The position numbers and the translations under genes are program-made. From Porpolomopsis calyptriformis (Eukaryota > Basidiomycota > Agaricomycetes > Agaricales > Hygrophoraceae): a DNA stretch of 64,000 nucleotides. The notes below the pieces were generated by a model that saw only the letters and a list, made by a program, of their open reading frames with translations, ran no database searches and was not told where the DNA came from. This document shows positions 45,564 through 56,413 of the stretch, one piece after another (position 1 is the first letter of the stretch; each line of letters starts with the position of its first letter). Where the stretch lies: positions 248,001 through 312,000 of the forward strand of contig OX621165.1 of assembly GCA_951640195.1 (NCBI GenBank). The letters are read 5' to 3'.

Positions 45564-47698
45564 CTGATACGAGGAATTTACTGCGCGATTGCGAGCGGTT
45601 TACCTTGGAATTTTTCCCGCTGCTCACTACTTGTGCCCTTCAAGTATACCACTCTGCGTTGCTGTTCACCCCCGAAGAAGCCTTCATTAAGAAGACATAT
45701 CGGAGGGAGTTGGACATTCCGATAAAAATGTACAATGAAGTAGATGACAGATGGAGTGCATGCATACGGACGATAGAAGGACATTCCGATTGGGTAATGT
45801 CCGTCGCATTCTCCCCAGATGGCGCGCGTATCGTTTCTGGATCCCGCGACAATACTCTTCGGCTGTGGGATGCAGTCAGCGGTGCTCATCTGAATACTTT
45901 CAAGGGACATTCCTATTATGTAACATCGGTCGCATTTTCCTCCGATAGCACGCGTATCGTTTCTGGATCCCGCGACAATACTCTTCGGCTGTGGGATGCA
46001 GTCAGCGGTGCTCATCTGAATACTTTCAAGGGACATTCCTATTATGTAACATCGGTCGCATTTTCCTCCGATAGCACGCGTATCGTTTCTGGATCCTCCG
46101 ACAAAACTGTTCGGCTGTGGGATTCAGTCGGCGGTGCATGTCTGAACGCTTTCAGGGGACATTCCGATTGGGTAAATACAGTGGCATTTTCCTTCGATGG
46201 CACGCGTATCGTTTCCGGATCCTCCGACAAAACTGTTCGGTTGTGGGATGCCGTCAGCGGTGCATGTCTGAACGCTTTCAGGGGACATTCCAGTTGTGTA
46301 AATTCTCTCGCATTTTCCTCCGATGGCACGCGTATCATTTCTGGATCCTCCGACAAAACTGTTCGGCTGTGGGATGCAGTCAGCAGTGCTCATCTGAATA
46401 CTTTCAAGGGACATTCCAATTATGTAAAATCGGTCGCATTTTCCTCCGATAGCACGCGTATCGTTTCTGGATCCTCCGACAAAACTGTTCGGCTGTGGGA
46501 CGCCGTCAGCGGTGCATGTCTGAACACTTTCAGAGGACATTCTAATGAGGTAGATTCAGTTGTATTTTCCTCCGATGGCACGCGTATCGTTTCTGGATCC
46601 TCCGACACAACTGTTCGGCTGTGGGATGCAGTCAGCGGTGCTCATCTGAACACTTTCAGGGAACATTCCAATGAGGTAGATTCAGTCGCATTTTCCTCCG
46701 ATGGCACGCGTCTCGTTTCTGGATCCTCCGACAACACCGTGCGGCTATGGGATGCAGTCAGCGGTGCACACCTGAATACTTTCAAGGGCCATTCCGCTGG
46801 GGTAAACTCGGTCGTATTTTCCTCAGATGGAACGCGTATCGTTTCTGGATCCTTCGACAAAACCGTGCGCCTATGGGATGCAGTCAGCGGTGCAAATCTG
46901 AACCCTTTCAGGGGACATTCCGATTGGGTAAATACAGTCGCATTTTCCCCCGATGGCACGCGTATCGTTTCCGGATCCTCCGACAAAACTGTTCGGCTGT
47001 GGGATGCCGTCAGCGGTGCACACCTGAACACTTTCAAGGGACATTCCGCTGAGGTAGATTCGATTGCATTTTCTTCAGATGGCACGCGTATCGTTTCTGG
47101 ATCCGGGGACAAAACTGTTCGGCTGTGGGATGCAGTCAGCGGTGCAAATCTGAACACTTTCAGGGGACATTCCGATTGGGTAAATACAGTCGCATTTTCC
47201 CCCGATGGCACGCGTATCGTTTCCGGATCCTCCGACAAAACTGTTCGGCTGTGGGATGCCGTCAGCGGTGCACACCTGAACACTTTCAAGGGACATTCCG
47301 CTGAGGTAGATTCGATTGCATTTTCTTCAGATGGCACGCGTATCGTTTCTGGATCCTTCGACAAAACCGTGCGGCTATGGGACGCAGTCAACGGTACATA
47401 TCTGAAGACCCTCGAAGCACATTTCGCCAGTGTTGACTTGATTGCCCGATCTTGCAGTTTGTCCGGGAACTCGTTTTCTGCCGATGGCCTCAATCCAACT
47501 GGTCCAATATTCGGTTATATAACGCCTGACGGCTGGGTGCACTCCCTCACTCTGAATCGACGTATTTGTTGGGTTCCGCTCTCTCGCAGACCACTGATGT
47601 TGGCTGCAACCGGAGCTCGTGCCGTTTTTGCTGCAGGGCTTAATCGTTTCATTTTTTTTGATTTCACAGGTTTGGATGCCTATTTTCGTGACCTCTAG
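45564..47698 (+). CDS. NLR WD40-repeat part, shifted one frame from the NACHT part
   Basis: The frame is open from 45425 and reads RNLLRDCERFTLEFFPLLTT, then a typical linker ALQVYHSALLFTPEEAF. Thirteen WD40 repeats of exactly 42 residues follow from about 45770, each built on TFKGHS..V.SVAFS.DGTRIVSGSSDKTVRLWDAVSG, then one degenerate repeat and a C-terminal cap ending LDAYFRDL. Repeats 10-11 and 12-13 share about 195 identical bases. Differences between repeats gather just after GHS (DW, YY, SC, NY, NE, AG, AE), which lies on the ligand-facing side of the propeller. The layout matches fungal NWD incompatibility receptors. No start codon of its own is convincing. Confidence 0.85.
45785..47414 (+). 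repeat. Tandem 126-bp WD40-coding repeat array
   Basis: Thirteen tandem 126-bp units, most with a GGATCC at the same place. The block 46911-47105 recurs at 47163-47357 essentially unchanged, and the unit starting near 45886 recurs 126 bp later. This shows recent duplication or gene conversion. Confidence 0.95.
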
Positions 47699-48140
47699 CT
47701 TTTCCTACTCGTCGTCCTAATACCCCATCAATTTCTGTTGTCTCCGGAGTTTGCTGTTTGTCGTTGTAAAACCCGTTTTTTTTATAATACATTTCTTAAA
47801 ATACACGCTAATATCTTGACAGTTATCTCTTCCAACCAGTTCTCGACCCGCTGCTAATGGAGTGACTGTAAATGTCAATCACTAACAAGGCATGCAAAAA
47901 AAAAAAAGTAAAACACGACCCGCCCCAGTTTTTCGGCCTGCATGAGAAGGCTGTGACCAGAGCTACTTACCTGCAGCTAGCTTAGCATAGCCATAGAACG
48001 GGAACGGAACAGGAACAGTCAAAACACAGTGTGCTGTTGACACAGTTCCATATATATCCAAATTCGAAGCAGGGTTGATCTCAGACTCATACTTGTTGCT
48101 ACATCGTTAAGCGCTGAAATATCGACATCGTTGACTAGGC
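47699..48140. other. Intergenic, promoter side of PBDC1
   Basis: The region holds an A12 run at about 47897 and a short GGAAC-type repeat at about 47998-48020. TATA-like ATATATCC lies near 48050, about 90 bp before the next ATG. No coding sequence is seen. Confidence 0.45.
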
Positions 48141-49140
48141 ATGGCCACCCAATTTGACCCTAACAAGGCTCAGAATCTCGTGGAGGTGAATGGAATGACA
48201 TAACGAGCTTTACCAGAAGAGTTGACCTCAGACTTCATCAACACAATAGATCGAGAAGCAGTTCGTGTTCACATCTTACCGGGAGGGACATTGATTCTGA
48301 CCTTTTCACAAAAGGTTCGCGGTGAAGGCAGTGGAGCACGCTCAGGTCGATACACGTATGGTTTTGGTGTACGCTTGGTCACTTACCTCTCCCTGCTCTT
48401 GAATCAGACATACTGGAACTTGCTGGAAAAGGTTCAGCCACGGGGGCTTCGTTTGACGAGGTAGGTGATTAGTTTAATTCCTTCGCTTGTTTCTCTCGCC
48501 GACCGCTTTCCGAACGCCCGTCAAACCTCTTTATTATCTGTAGGCTTGACGATGAAATATACGAGCACACGATGGCCACCTTCCCGGAACTGACAGAGCC
48601 GCCACACGACAAGCTAGTTAAACTAGATGAAGATTGGATGAAGAGCGCCGAGGGGAAAGATAAATGGCGGAAATTCATAGAGGCGTGAGTTGGTGTTCAT
48701 CTCGGTCCTGTCGATTCGGGTGTCACTGAAAGGCCTCGGGCGTGAGCAAGTTACGAGAAAAAAATCACGGATTATAATTACGGGTCCCTCATTCGGACGG
48801 ACGCTCGAGGCGAATATGAAGAGCACAATACGATCTTCGGTGCGGAGGTCTTGTCCCTTTCGTTTTTGACCGACATTTTCTAACCAATACCTATACAACA
48901 AGTAACGCGGATACAAGTGAGTCGTCATTCCACACGGTCTTGACAGGCGATTTATATACACTTCTTTCCTCTAGTTCTACGCCATTGAAGTGAGTTCACA
49001 TGTTCGATCATGTGCCAATCGCTATGCTTATTCAATTCCCTTCTCAGATAGCAAGGAACAGGCTGGGCCTCAACGACGCCGCGCACGAGACCGCCCAAGC
49101 TGATGCTATTAGGGAGAAAGAGAAGAAGGCAAAGAAATAA
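48141..49140 (+). CDS. PBDC1/Ypl225w homologue
   Basis: Nine exons close exactly to 163 residues: 48141-48185, 48250-48260, 48315-48345, 48408-48460, 48544-48684, 48751-48839, 48903-48916, 48975-48989, 49048-49140. Three exons are only 11, 14 and 15 nt. The joined protein reads MATQFDPNKAQNLVE-IEKQFAVKAVEHAQ-TYWNLLEKV and later FIEAYEKKITDYNYGSLIRT, NTIFVTRIQFYAIEIARNRL and a Lys-rich end. These are the core motifs of the PBDC1 family (polysaccharide biosynthesis domain-containing 1). Its yeast member Ypl225w is known as a chaperone for newly made translation factor eEF1A. No catalytic domain is expected. It ends 112 bp before the MAK32-type gene on the same strand. Confidence 0.85.
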
Positions 49141-49252
49141 TTCGCAGTAGCATCAAGGAAACAGCCTCCAACCATCTTCTGCCGATACCTGTAGTATTCC
49201 ATATAAACTTGGTAGAATGATCAGACTGAGCCTCGAGTTACGTAACGCAACA

Positions 49253-50807
49253 ATGTCTCCAAGCCATGGCCGAGTGTGCACGCTAGGCAATTGTTTGATA
49301 TCTCATGGCGTATTTAATGCTCAATGAACCTGCTTAGGCATGTTCATCATCGACAAATTCGTTAGCGCGGCAACGCTTGAGCATGAGGAACAGGTAAGCA
49401 AAGTGCTCCCGATCACATTGTTATCGCTAATTAAAAATCATTTAATGAGATCGGGGGAGGTGGGGTCTATGGTTTGTCTATGGCGTTATTCTGGAATACA
49501 AATCGTCCATTGAGATCTTACAGCCATGATCGGTGCCCGCACTTTTCTCCCAGCATCCTCTGTTGGGATGATAGTCGATCGAGGTGCCGATTTCCCACCG
49601 GAAATGCAAACACGTCTCGAAGAGTACGGCTCGGATATGTTTTTCTTTCGAGATCGAACGGACGGAGGGTGTATCACTACTCGAGCGCTCAATCTATACA
49701 GCGGCCAGCGGCCGGGGTAAGCCTACTTGATTCTTGTCAAATGGTTTTTATTCATCAGTTGACGGTCAACGGATTGGTGATGAAATTTGTTTAGGGACGG
49801 ACCACAGGATTGGAGATATATCACTCCAAAGCTCCTGTTATTTCCAAGGGACATTGCGACCTCCCCTTTCTTTCGACCTACCCCGCCGGCTTATTTGCAC
49901 ATAGTGTGCAATCCTTCACGATTTTCATTAATTCTGAGTCAATTGGATGCTATCGCGAGCGACGGCGTGGGAGAAGATGGGTTCGGGAAAGGGTGGAATC
50001 CACAGCTCGTCTGGGAGCCATTTCCGGTGCTAGGCCCTTATTTTCATTCTGTTCATCTCGCTGACGAGCCCTGTGCGGGTCCGGTCAGCCTTCTTGTGTC
50101 TCAGAAGAGCTCGAAAACATTTTATCGGCCGCTAGGGATCCGCGAGTAAAAATTCTGAGGTTTGTCCCATTCCTGGAATGTCTACTTCCTTTTCTCATAT
50201 TGCCTCGACCAGCCCAAACCACATCGAAGCTCTATCTCTACTTGGCATCACGCCTGGTAAGCATGACACCCTCGGTCCCCAAATATACAAAGCGACCTGG
50301 GACCTTGCCCGCAATCTGTTACCGGGGTCAGCTGTCATCGTTCGCTCTGGGGCGATGGGCGCGTGCGTGTGCGTGCAGGATGAGCATGGAAAGATGAACT
50401 TACGGTCCATTCCACCATATTACAACGAAGGGCAACAAGATAAAGTGATGGACGTGACTGGTAAATGTCAGTTTTATCCCCCCATTCTTCTGCTAACCCT
50501 TTTCGATTCCTGATTCAGGTGGTGGGAATGCATTCCTTGGCGGCGTCTGTGCTGGGCTTGTTCTCTCGAGAGGAAATGTTTTTGAAGGTATGTAAATTAG
50601 TGCCATGTAAAGTAGAATGATCTGCGTGATGACGCCACTCTGGTAGCATGTCTGTATGGGATGGTCTCCGCCTCCTTCGCTATCGAACAAAGTGGACCTC
50701 CCCGACTCACTGGAGTCGACGGTCAGAGGGAGATGTGGAATGGGACGAATCCCATCGAAAGACTGCAGGATATAACCAGATGGACTGAGGAAGAAATTGA
50801 ACAATAG
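49253..50807 (+). CDS. MAK32: PfkB-family kinase, MAK32 type
   Basis: About 400 residues. Exon 1 (49253-49286) encodes MSPSHGRVCTL. It joins to GMFIIDKFVSAATLEHEEQ only if the first intron (49287-49337) is of the GC-AG class. Then come QIGGGGVYAMIGARTFLPAS (substrate-binding GG), VGMIVDRGADFPPEMQTRLE, MFFFRDRTDGGCITTRALNL, LVWEPFPVLGP, then AVIVRSGAMGACVCV and VMDVTGGGNAFLGGVCAGLV (the PfkB GAGD-like site, here GGGN). It ends near TRWTEEEIEQ. The GGGN in place of GAGD drops the usual catalytic Asp, as seen in MAK32-like proteins. Yeast MAK32 is needed to keep an L-A toxin-virus dsRNA; the substrate is unknown. Confidence 0.82.
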
Positions 50808-51056
50808 TCCAGATCTTTCGCAAAACGGGGTAAAGGCTTAACGCTTCTGGAAGTATTGAATTTGGTTCGGTTCTGGCTTATGAAACGACTCTTGACAGTG
50901 AACCATTGATTGGTTCTCGACGTTCGTTTTCCAACTGTTGAAAAGCACATCTCAAGTTGGGCAGATGTTGTATTAAGTAACCAGCACTGTAAGGTACAGA
51001 CAGGATGTCCGAAGAATTTGTTAATTGACAAGTCAACTGATGTCCGATCAACGTCA

Positions 51057-52388
51057 TTAGTATACGATTGTGATAAGTGAGATGATAACTGGGAGAACGA
51101 CAGCCCCCAAGAGAGTAAGAATGTTGGCGAGTGAATGTAGCACGCTGCCGTCGTTGCTGTTTCCACTGCTCGGACTATTGCCGGTTTTTGAAGTTCCGCT
51201 ATTATCGATATTGACGTTAGTTATAATCTCGGGAATGACGGGGGAACTTAAAACAACTGACTTGGTGAAGACGCGAAGGTAGCTGATCTCAAAATATGCG
51301 TTGTTGTAATTGGAGGGGTTTGCTACAAGGTCAGTACACACGCCAGGACAGGAGGGGTTGAATATACTAGGACTGCCTGCGAAGTTGCCGCAGACTGTGA
51401 TATCCTATGCTCAGTGTTGGTCAGTGTGAATACAAGAAAGAAAAAATAGACAAACTATGGTTATGGTCTGCGGGGTAAAGAACTGAGCAGTGTTACATGA
51501 TGAACTTGGGTAAGAGGCCGTCGGGAGGGGCCATCCAGCGGGGTTTGGACTATTGGTTGCTACATCGGGGGGGATGGAAGAACGGTTGAAAAACCAGATG
51601 TGGATCCCGCTATCATCCCAGAGGACGGCGAACACGCCTCCGCCATTCTGGGCAAAACCGGCTCCGTATGATACAGCGGAGGTATCTTTTACAAGGCAGC
51701 CTTCATTGTTATTTGTTTGGTTGAAACAGTCGGCCTGAGCGAGGACGCCAGTCTCGATGGCGGCTGAGTCAGCAGCAGCAGGATGCATGCAGCCCTGGAG
51801 TGTGTGAAGGGCATATTGATTGGTGCTGGCCAGATTGACGTTCTCGACAATGTCAATCTCGCCGTCATATGGCCAGTTGGGGCCCTCCATCCAGTAGCCA
51901 GGCCAGACGGAGCACTGCATACGGTAGCATACAATTAGCAAATTTCGGCTACAATGACGGATGTTGTTTATGCGTACCCCAAATGGCATATGCACGGCGT
52001 CCATAATCGTAAGACTCCCCATTGGGACAGTGGCATTACTGAGGAGTTTGACACTTGGCCGGCCAAAGGTCGGATCGCCAACACCACTCGTGGTATTGTC
52101 AACCTTGATGATAGCATGACCAGCAGCGTTCACAAATGTGAGCTGTTCTTGCATTGCCTGTTCGCGAGTTTGAAAAAGGACGTTCCCGGTCGTGTTCGTA
52201 TCTATACCATTCTGGTATGTCCAGGCGTCAAAACTGTTCTCTTTTTATTCAGTTATTGTAAGCAAAATTTTGAGTTCGAAGACTTGCAAGGTTGGACCGG
52301 AGTAATTTTGTGCGATTTGCCAAGTTACTGCGTGCACTGAAGAAAAAGATAAAGTGAGCGCGTATAAGATTGTGAACATTAGGTGCAT
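51057..52388 (-). CDS. Secreted, GPI-anchored GH16 glucanase
   Basis: The start is MHLMFTILYALTLSFSSVHA at 52388, a signal peptide with cleavage after SVHA. The GH16 beta-sandwich shows VWPGYWMEGPNWPYDGEIDI and VENVN, giving the catalytic E-x-D-x-x-E (EIDIVE), then YALHTLQGCMHP, GAGFAQNGGGVFAVLWDDSG and IHIWFFNRSSIP, and late CPGVCTDLVANPSNYNNAYF. This is the fungal laminarinase-like GH16 type acting on beta-1,3/1,6-glucans of the wall. The C-terminus has a Ser/Gly/Asn spacer and a hydrophobic tail (LTLLGAVVLPVIISLITIVY) fitting a GPI signal. Introns are near 51400 and 51920. It is divergent from TOF1 with a 138-bp gap. Confidence 0.88.
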
Positions 52389-52526
52389 GAGGAATAAGCG
52401 ACTGTGGTGAAATAATAGGCTGTGGAGCAAGCGTTGTAAATTGCACAGCTTTAAGTCGATCAACCATGCCGAGATGCCGGAGGAACGAAGTCACGGTCAC
52501 GTGTGCCACTTCCTGTGTCGCGCAGT

Positions 52527-55500
52527 ATGAACCAGGACGAGACGATTTCGATAACGTCGGAGGACTCCGCCAATGAAGCCTACGTTGAGCGTCGTTCTAT
52601 TTTTGAGCCTGTGATTCGCAGGGTAGTCGATGCACTCGGTGGCCATGAACATGGAAAGTACAGGCTAGGTGACTCGGTTAGTGGATGTTTGAAGGATCTC
52701 AAAAAACTATGGCGAAAGGATGACACAGACGACGAACGCACTGTTGCTCGCATATTCTGGGAGACTCGTGTCCTCTCCAACGACCTCATTCCGATCTTAC
52801 TTGCCACTGCTGGACAAGGCCAAGTAGAGGACAAACGAGCGATCGCGTGTGCCGATTTGATGGCTGCGATGACGTGGCCAATTGACATGGCTGAGGAGCT
52901 CAAGGAATTGGATGACGAGCTGGATCAAGGCACCGACTATACTCAGCTCTTGCTCAGCCATCGCAACTACAAGGCTGCACTCCTGCGACCAGGGGTCATG
53001 AAAGCCCTACTCGGAATCGTGTTGCCTCCATTGGCCAAGACTCCGAAGGAGAGAACGACGCGAGACGGACAGGTTGTCAATGTCATACTATACCTCATCC
53101 GAAACTTGGCCTTTATCAAGGATCTGCCACCGAACATGAACCTGAGCACTGATCAAGCAGAGTATTCTTCCTTGCAGAGGAGGCTAGTTATAGCTCTGTC
53201 AGAAACGCACACATTTGAGCTGCTGCTAACTATCTCTGCAAACACGTCTAACGATCCCCTGTTCACTTCATGGAATACCCTTGTTCTCGAAATATTCTAT
53301 CTGCTTTTTCGAGGTGTAAAGGCATCATCTTTGGTATCACGCCGAGCAGTGCGTACACCCAAATCACTGTGATACTGTCTACCTCTTATTTGTACCCAGG
53401 AGCTACCATCCGCTCCCACCAATCTGCAAAGTCTTCTTCAGGCAGAGGAACGAGGACGGAGACAGCTGGCTCTAAATGCACCTTCCCGACATTCTCGCTT
53501 TGGTACGACAATCACCATCCAAATTGCCAATAAGGAAGAACCGGTTACCACTTCACAACCTCTTGTTCTCCATCGACAGCAGGCCATCAACCGAGAAGCT
53601 GGGGGCATTATGGACTTGAGCAAGCGTCAAAAGACAAAGAAGGGTAACAAACTGGATGAACTCGCCTGGGAAGACGATTTATCTTTCCAAGCTAGACATG
53701 TGCTGCAAAATCTAGCAAGGGAATTCATCGAGTCATGCTTCAATCGTGTGTCTTGCTCTAGTATTTTTATCACTTTATATCTGCTGAATGTCGAGTCGTC
53801 AGCATTCCTCTGTGCCTTGCTGAAGGATATAAAATCAGAGAGACCGAAGATTACCGAGAAGGACAATTTGCGTCTTTTGTACCTCACAAAATGGTTCCTC
53901 GAGTTCTTTCTGAGTCTACGTGAGAAGGAAAATGGAGATGGGAAGTGGAGTTTTGTTTGTATCGCAGAGGTCATAGAGCGAAGTTGGATAATCTGGGTGT
54001 TGAGGCGTATACGACAAGCTGCTGAAGAAATGGTTCGTCCCATTAATTCCTCTTCCCTGCATTGCGCTCATAGTTCGTCCCCCAAGCCCAAACTCTGGAC
54101 GGAACTACAAACCGGCATTGAATGTCTGACCCAGTTTCTTTTGCTAATCGACAGCATGTCGTCCTCTGATTCTTCAGATCCGACCCTCACGGAAGCAGCG
54201 GAGGTAATACAGCAACAACTCATATACAATGGAGAAGTTCTCGATCTCGCCTTTGAGTCCCTCCGATCTTACAAAGAGGGCAAACAATCGCTTGCCTACC
54301 TCGACTCTAGCATTTATCTTGCTTACGCATTGTTCCGCATGCTAGAGCGATGGGGGAAGACAAAAGGTGACATGTACGTCAGGAAAAAGAAGAGGAGAAG
54401 GAAGAGATCAAAAGGTGAGATTACTCTCTTCTTAGTCACTCTTGTGTATCGAACTCTGACAGTTTAGAGACAGGTCCAGGTGCCGAAGAAGACGGCGTGG
54501 AAGATATCCGAGAGGAAGAACCAGACGAACCGGAGGAGGAAGTACACGAGACCATGTTTACCTTTGAGGCGTTTGAAATGGTAAGTGCATTCCAGAGCCG
54601 CTGCCTTTTCATGAGATTGAAACCGGGTGGAATAGAAATTTGCACACCCAGAGATCACCCACACGCTCTTAACATACTTGTCGCGTTACAAGAGTCTTAC
54701 TTCCGAAAACATGCATCGGGTGCTCAGCTTGCTCCATCGCCAAGCAGTGAGAGCAAAAGCCGAGGGACTTTTCTTCAAGGTTCCATTAAAAATTTTGACG
54801 GGCGGTGACTTGGATTGACTTCCCCTTCTTTACGTAGGCCTCAACTTTGGAACTTTTCAAGTCCATCCTGGCTGATGAGAAGTCACTACCGAGGGAACGG
54901 CCGTATAATGACCTCATAAAGTTCATAAACTTTATTCTGCGCAGGTTCTTCAAGGCCCTAGCCGAGGAACCGTTCCTCGCGGTTGAGGTGCGGATACGTG
55001 TGTTCTACCCCAAAGTTTGACGCAGATCTTTCAACTTACCGTCCAGGCCTTCTTCCCAAAAAACCGAGGCCAGTGGAAGCATTTTTCCAGTTGGGAACCG
55101 GAGGAGAAGATCAAGAAAGACAAGAAACAGAGTGATACGGTCCGAATCAAGAAGGGCCACTCTTGGAGTGACCAAATCGGAATCGCTATTGCTCTTTTGG
55201 TGGAGAATGGTGATTTGGACTTTGTAACCTGGACTAAGGATGTAAGTTACCTGCAAAGCTGAGATGGGGACTAGGCTGATGAACACCTGTGGGATAGATT
55301 CTGATGGTTGTCATCGAAATGCGACAAAAAATTATTGATGAGACAAATGTGGATGAGGACGAAGTTCTTAGTGATGCAGAGGAAGTCCCAAAGATGAAGG
55401 GAGTACCGCCTCAAGCGCTGGCTAAAATGACTGACTATCGTGAGTGCTGCAGGAAGACGATCTTCTCAGACCACTGAAGACATGCAACACAGTAATTCCA

Positions 55501-56413
55501 TATATCAATAATGAGCAGGCGATAGCCGCTCGCAACCCACAATTGAAGCACCTCTTCCAGCTGGCAAAATTCTCACTGAAAAATGAAGGTAAGTCTATCG
55601 CCAATCTATGGATTGAAATTGTGTATTTACGACGGATTAGGCGAAGATCAGGAGCCGGAGTGGTATGTCCCAGCGGGTCTTGTGCCATCCAAGTTGCAAA
55701 GTATTCTCGTTGTCATCGATCAGTTCCTCGAAACCCCCTACGATCTCAAAGGCAAGAAGGCTTCAGAGTTGCTGAGCAAGTCCCGACGCCAGAGACGCCG
55801 TCGCTCGCCATCACCCGTCGGCGAGCTCCCAAGTGATGATGACGAGCTTAGGAATAAGAAAAGAGAAAAGAAGAAGAAAGAGAAAGAGGAATACAAGTCT
55901 GCCGTGCTTATTGAAGACAGTGACGCGGAATACGGAGATATGAACATGTTTTTGGAAAAGGAGAAGAAGCTGAGGGAAAAGACGGCTCGAATGGCAGCTC
56001 AGAGTGGTGGGATCGGTACCATGAAACCTACGGGTACGAAGAAGCGGCGAAAAAAGGCGGACACAGGGGTGGGGAAGAAGCGAAAAGGTAACAACCAGTC
56101 AGCACTCGGTCCATCGCACGGAGAGGTCGAGAACGAAACAAGCGAGGTGGAAGAAAGTGCGACTTTTTCGTCTCGCCCGCGAGGATCCACCCCCGCGGAA
56201 GGGGCCGGTGCTTTAGCCAAAGAGAGGCCAAGGCCAAGGCCACGACCGAGACCACGGTTAAGGGCGATATCAAATTCTTCTTCGACACGAATGGACGCCT
56301 CAGGCGCCGAGGATAGTGCCGGGGAAGGTGCCCGCTCCGCGGTTGATGTATCGCTCGGAGACTCGCGGCCGGCAAGGGTTGGGAGGAGAGTTGTATTGTC
56401 AGACGAAGAATAG
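52527..56413 (+). CDS. TOF1: Tof1/Timeless replication-fork protection protein
   Basis: About 1,100 residues over many exons. The start is MNQDETISITSEDSANEAYV at 52527. The Timeless N-terminal helical repeats are visible: LKDLKKLWRKDDTDDERTVA, IFWETRVLSNDLIPILLATA, DLMAAMTWPIDMAEELKELD, MKALLGIVLPPLAK, NVILYLIRNLAFIKDLP, FTSWNTLVLEIFYLLFRG. Later come FSLWYDNH-like text, WKFVCIAEVIE-type helices, and a final disordered tail with basic runs (KREKKKKEKEE), an RPRPRPRPR run at 56226-56260 and the last residues RRVVLSDEE. It acts with Csm3/Tipin at forks to couple helicase and polymerase and to activate the S-phase checkpoint. A TIMELESS-type PARP-binding part is not evident. Confidence 0.88.

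Noticed and set aside
46642..47493. Long antisense ORF of 283 codons over the WD40 array
   Set aside because: It is a periodic shadow of the 126-bp repeat. The same residues recur every 42 codons and no independent motif exists.
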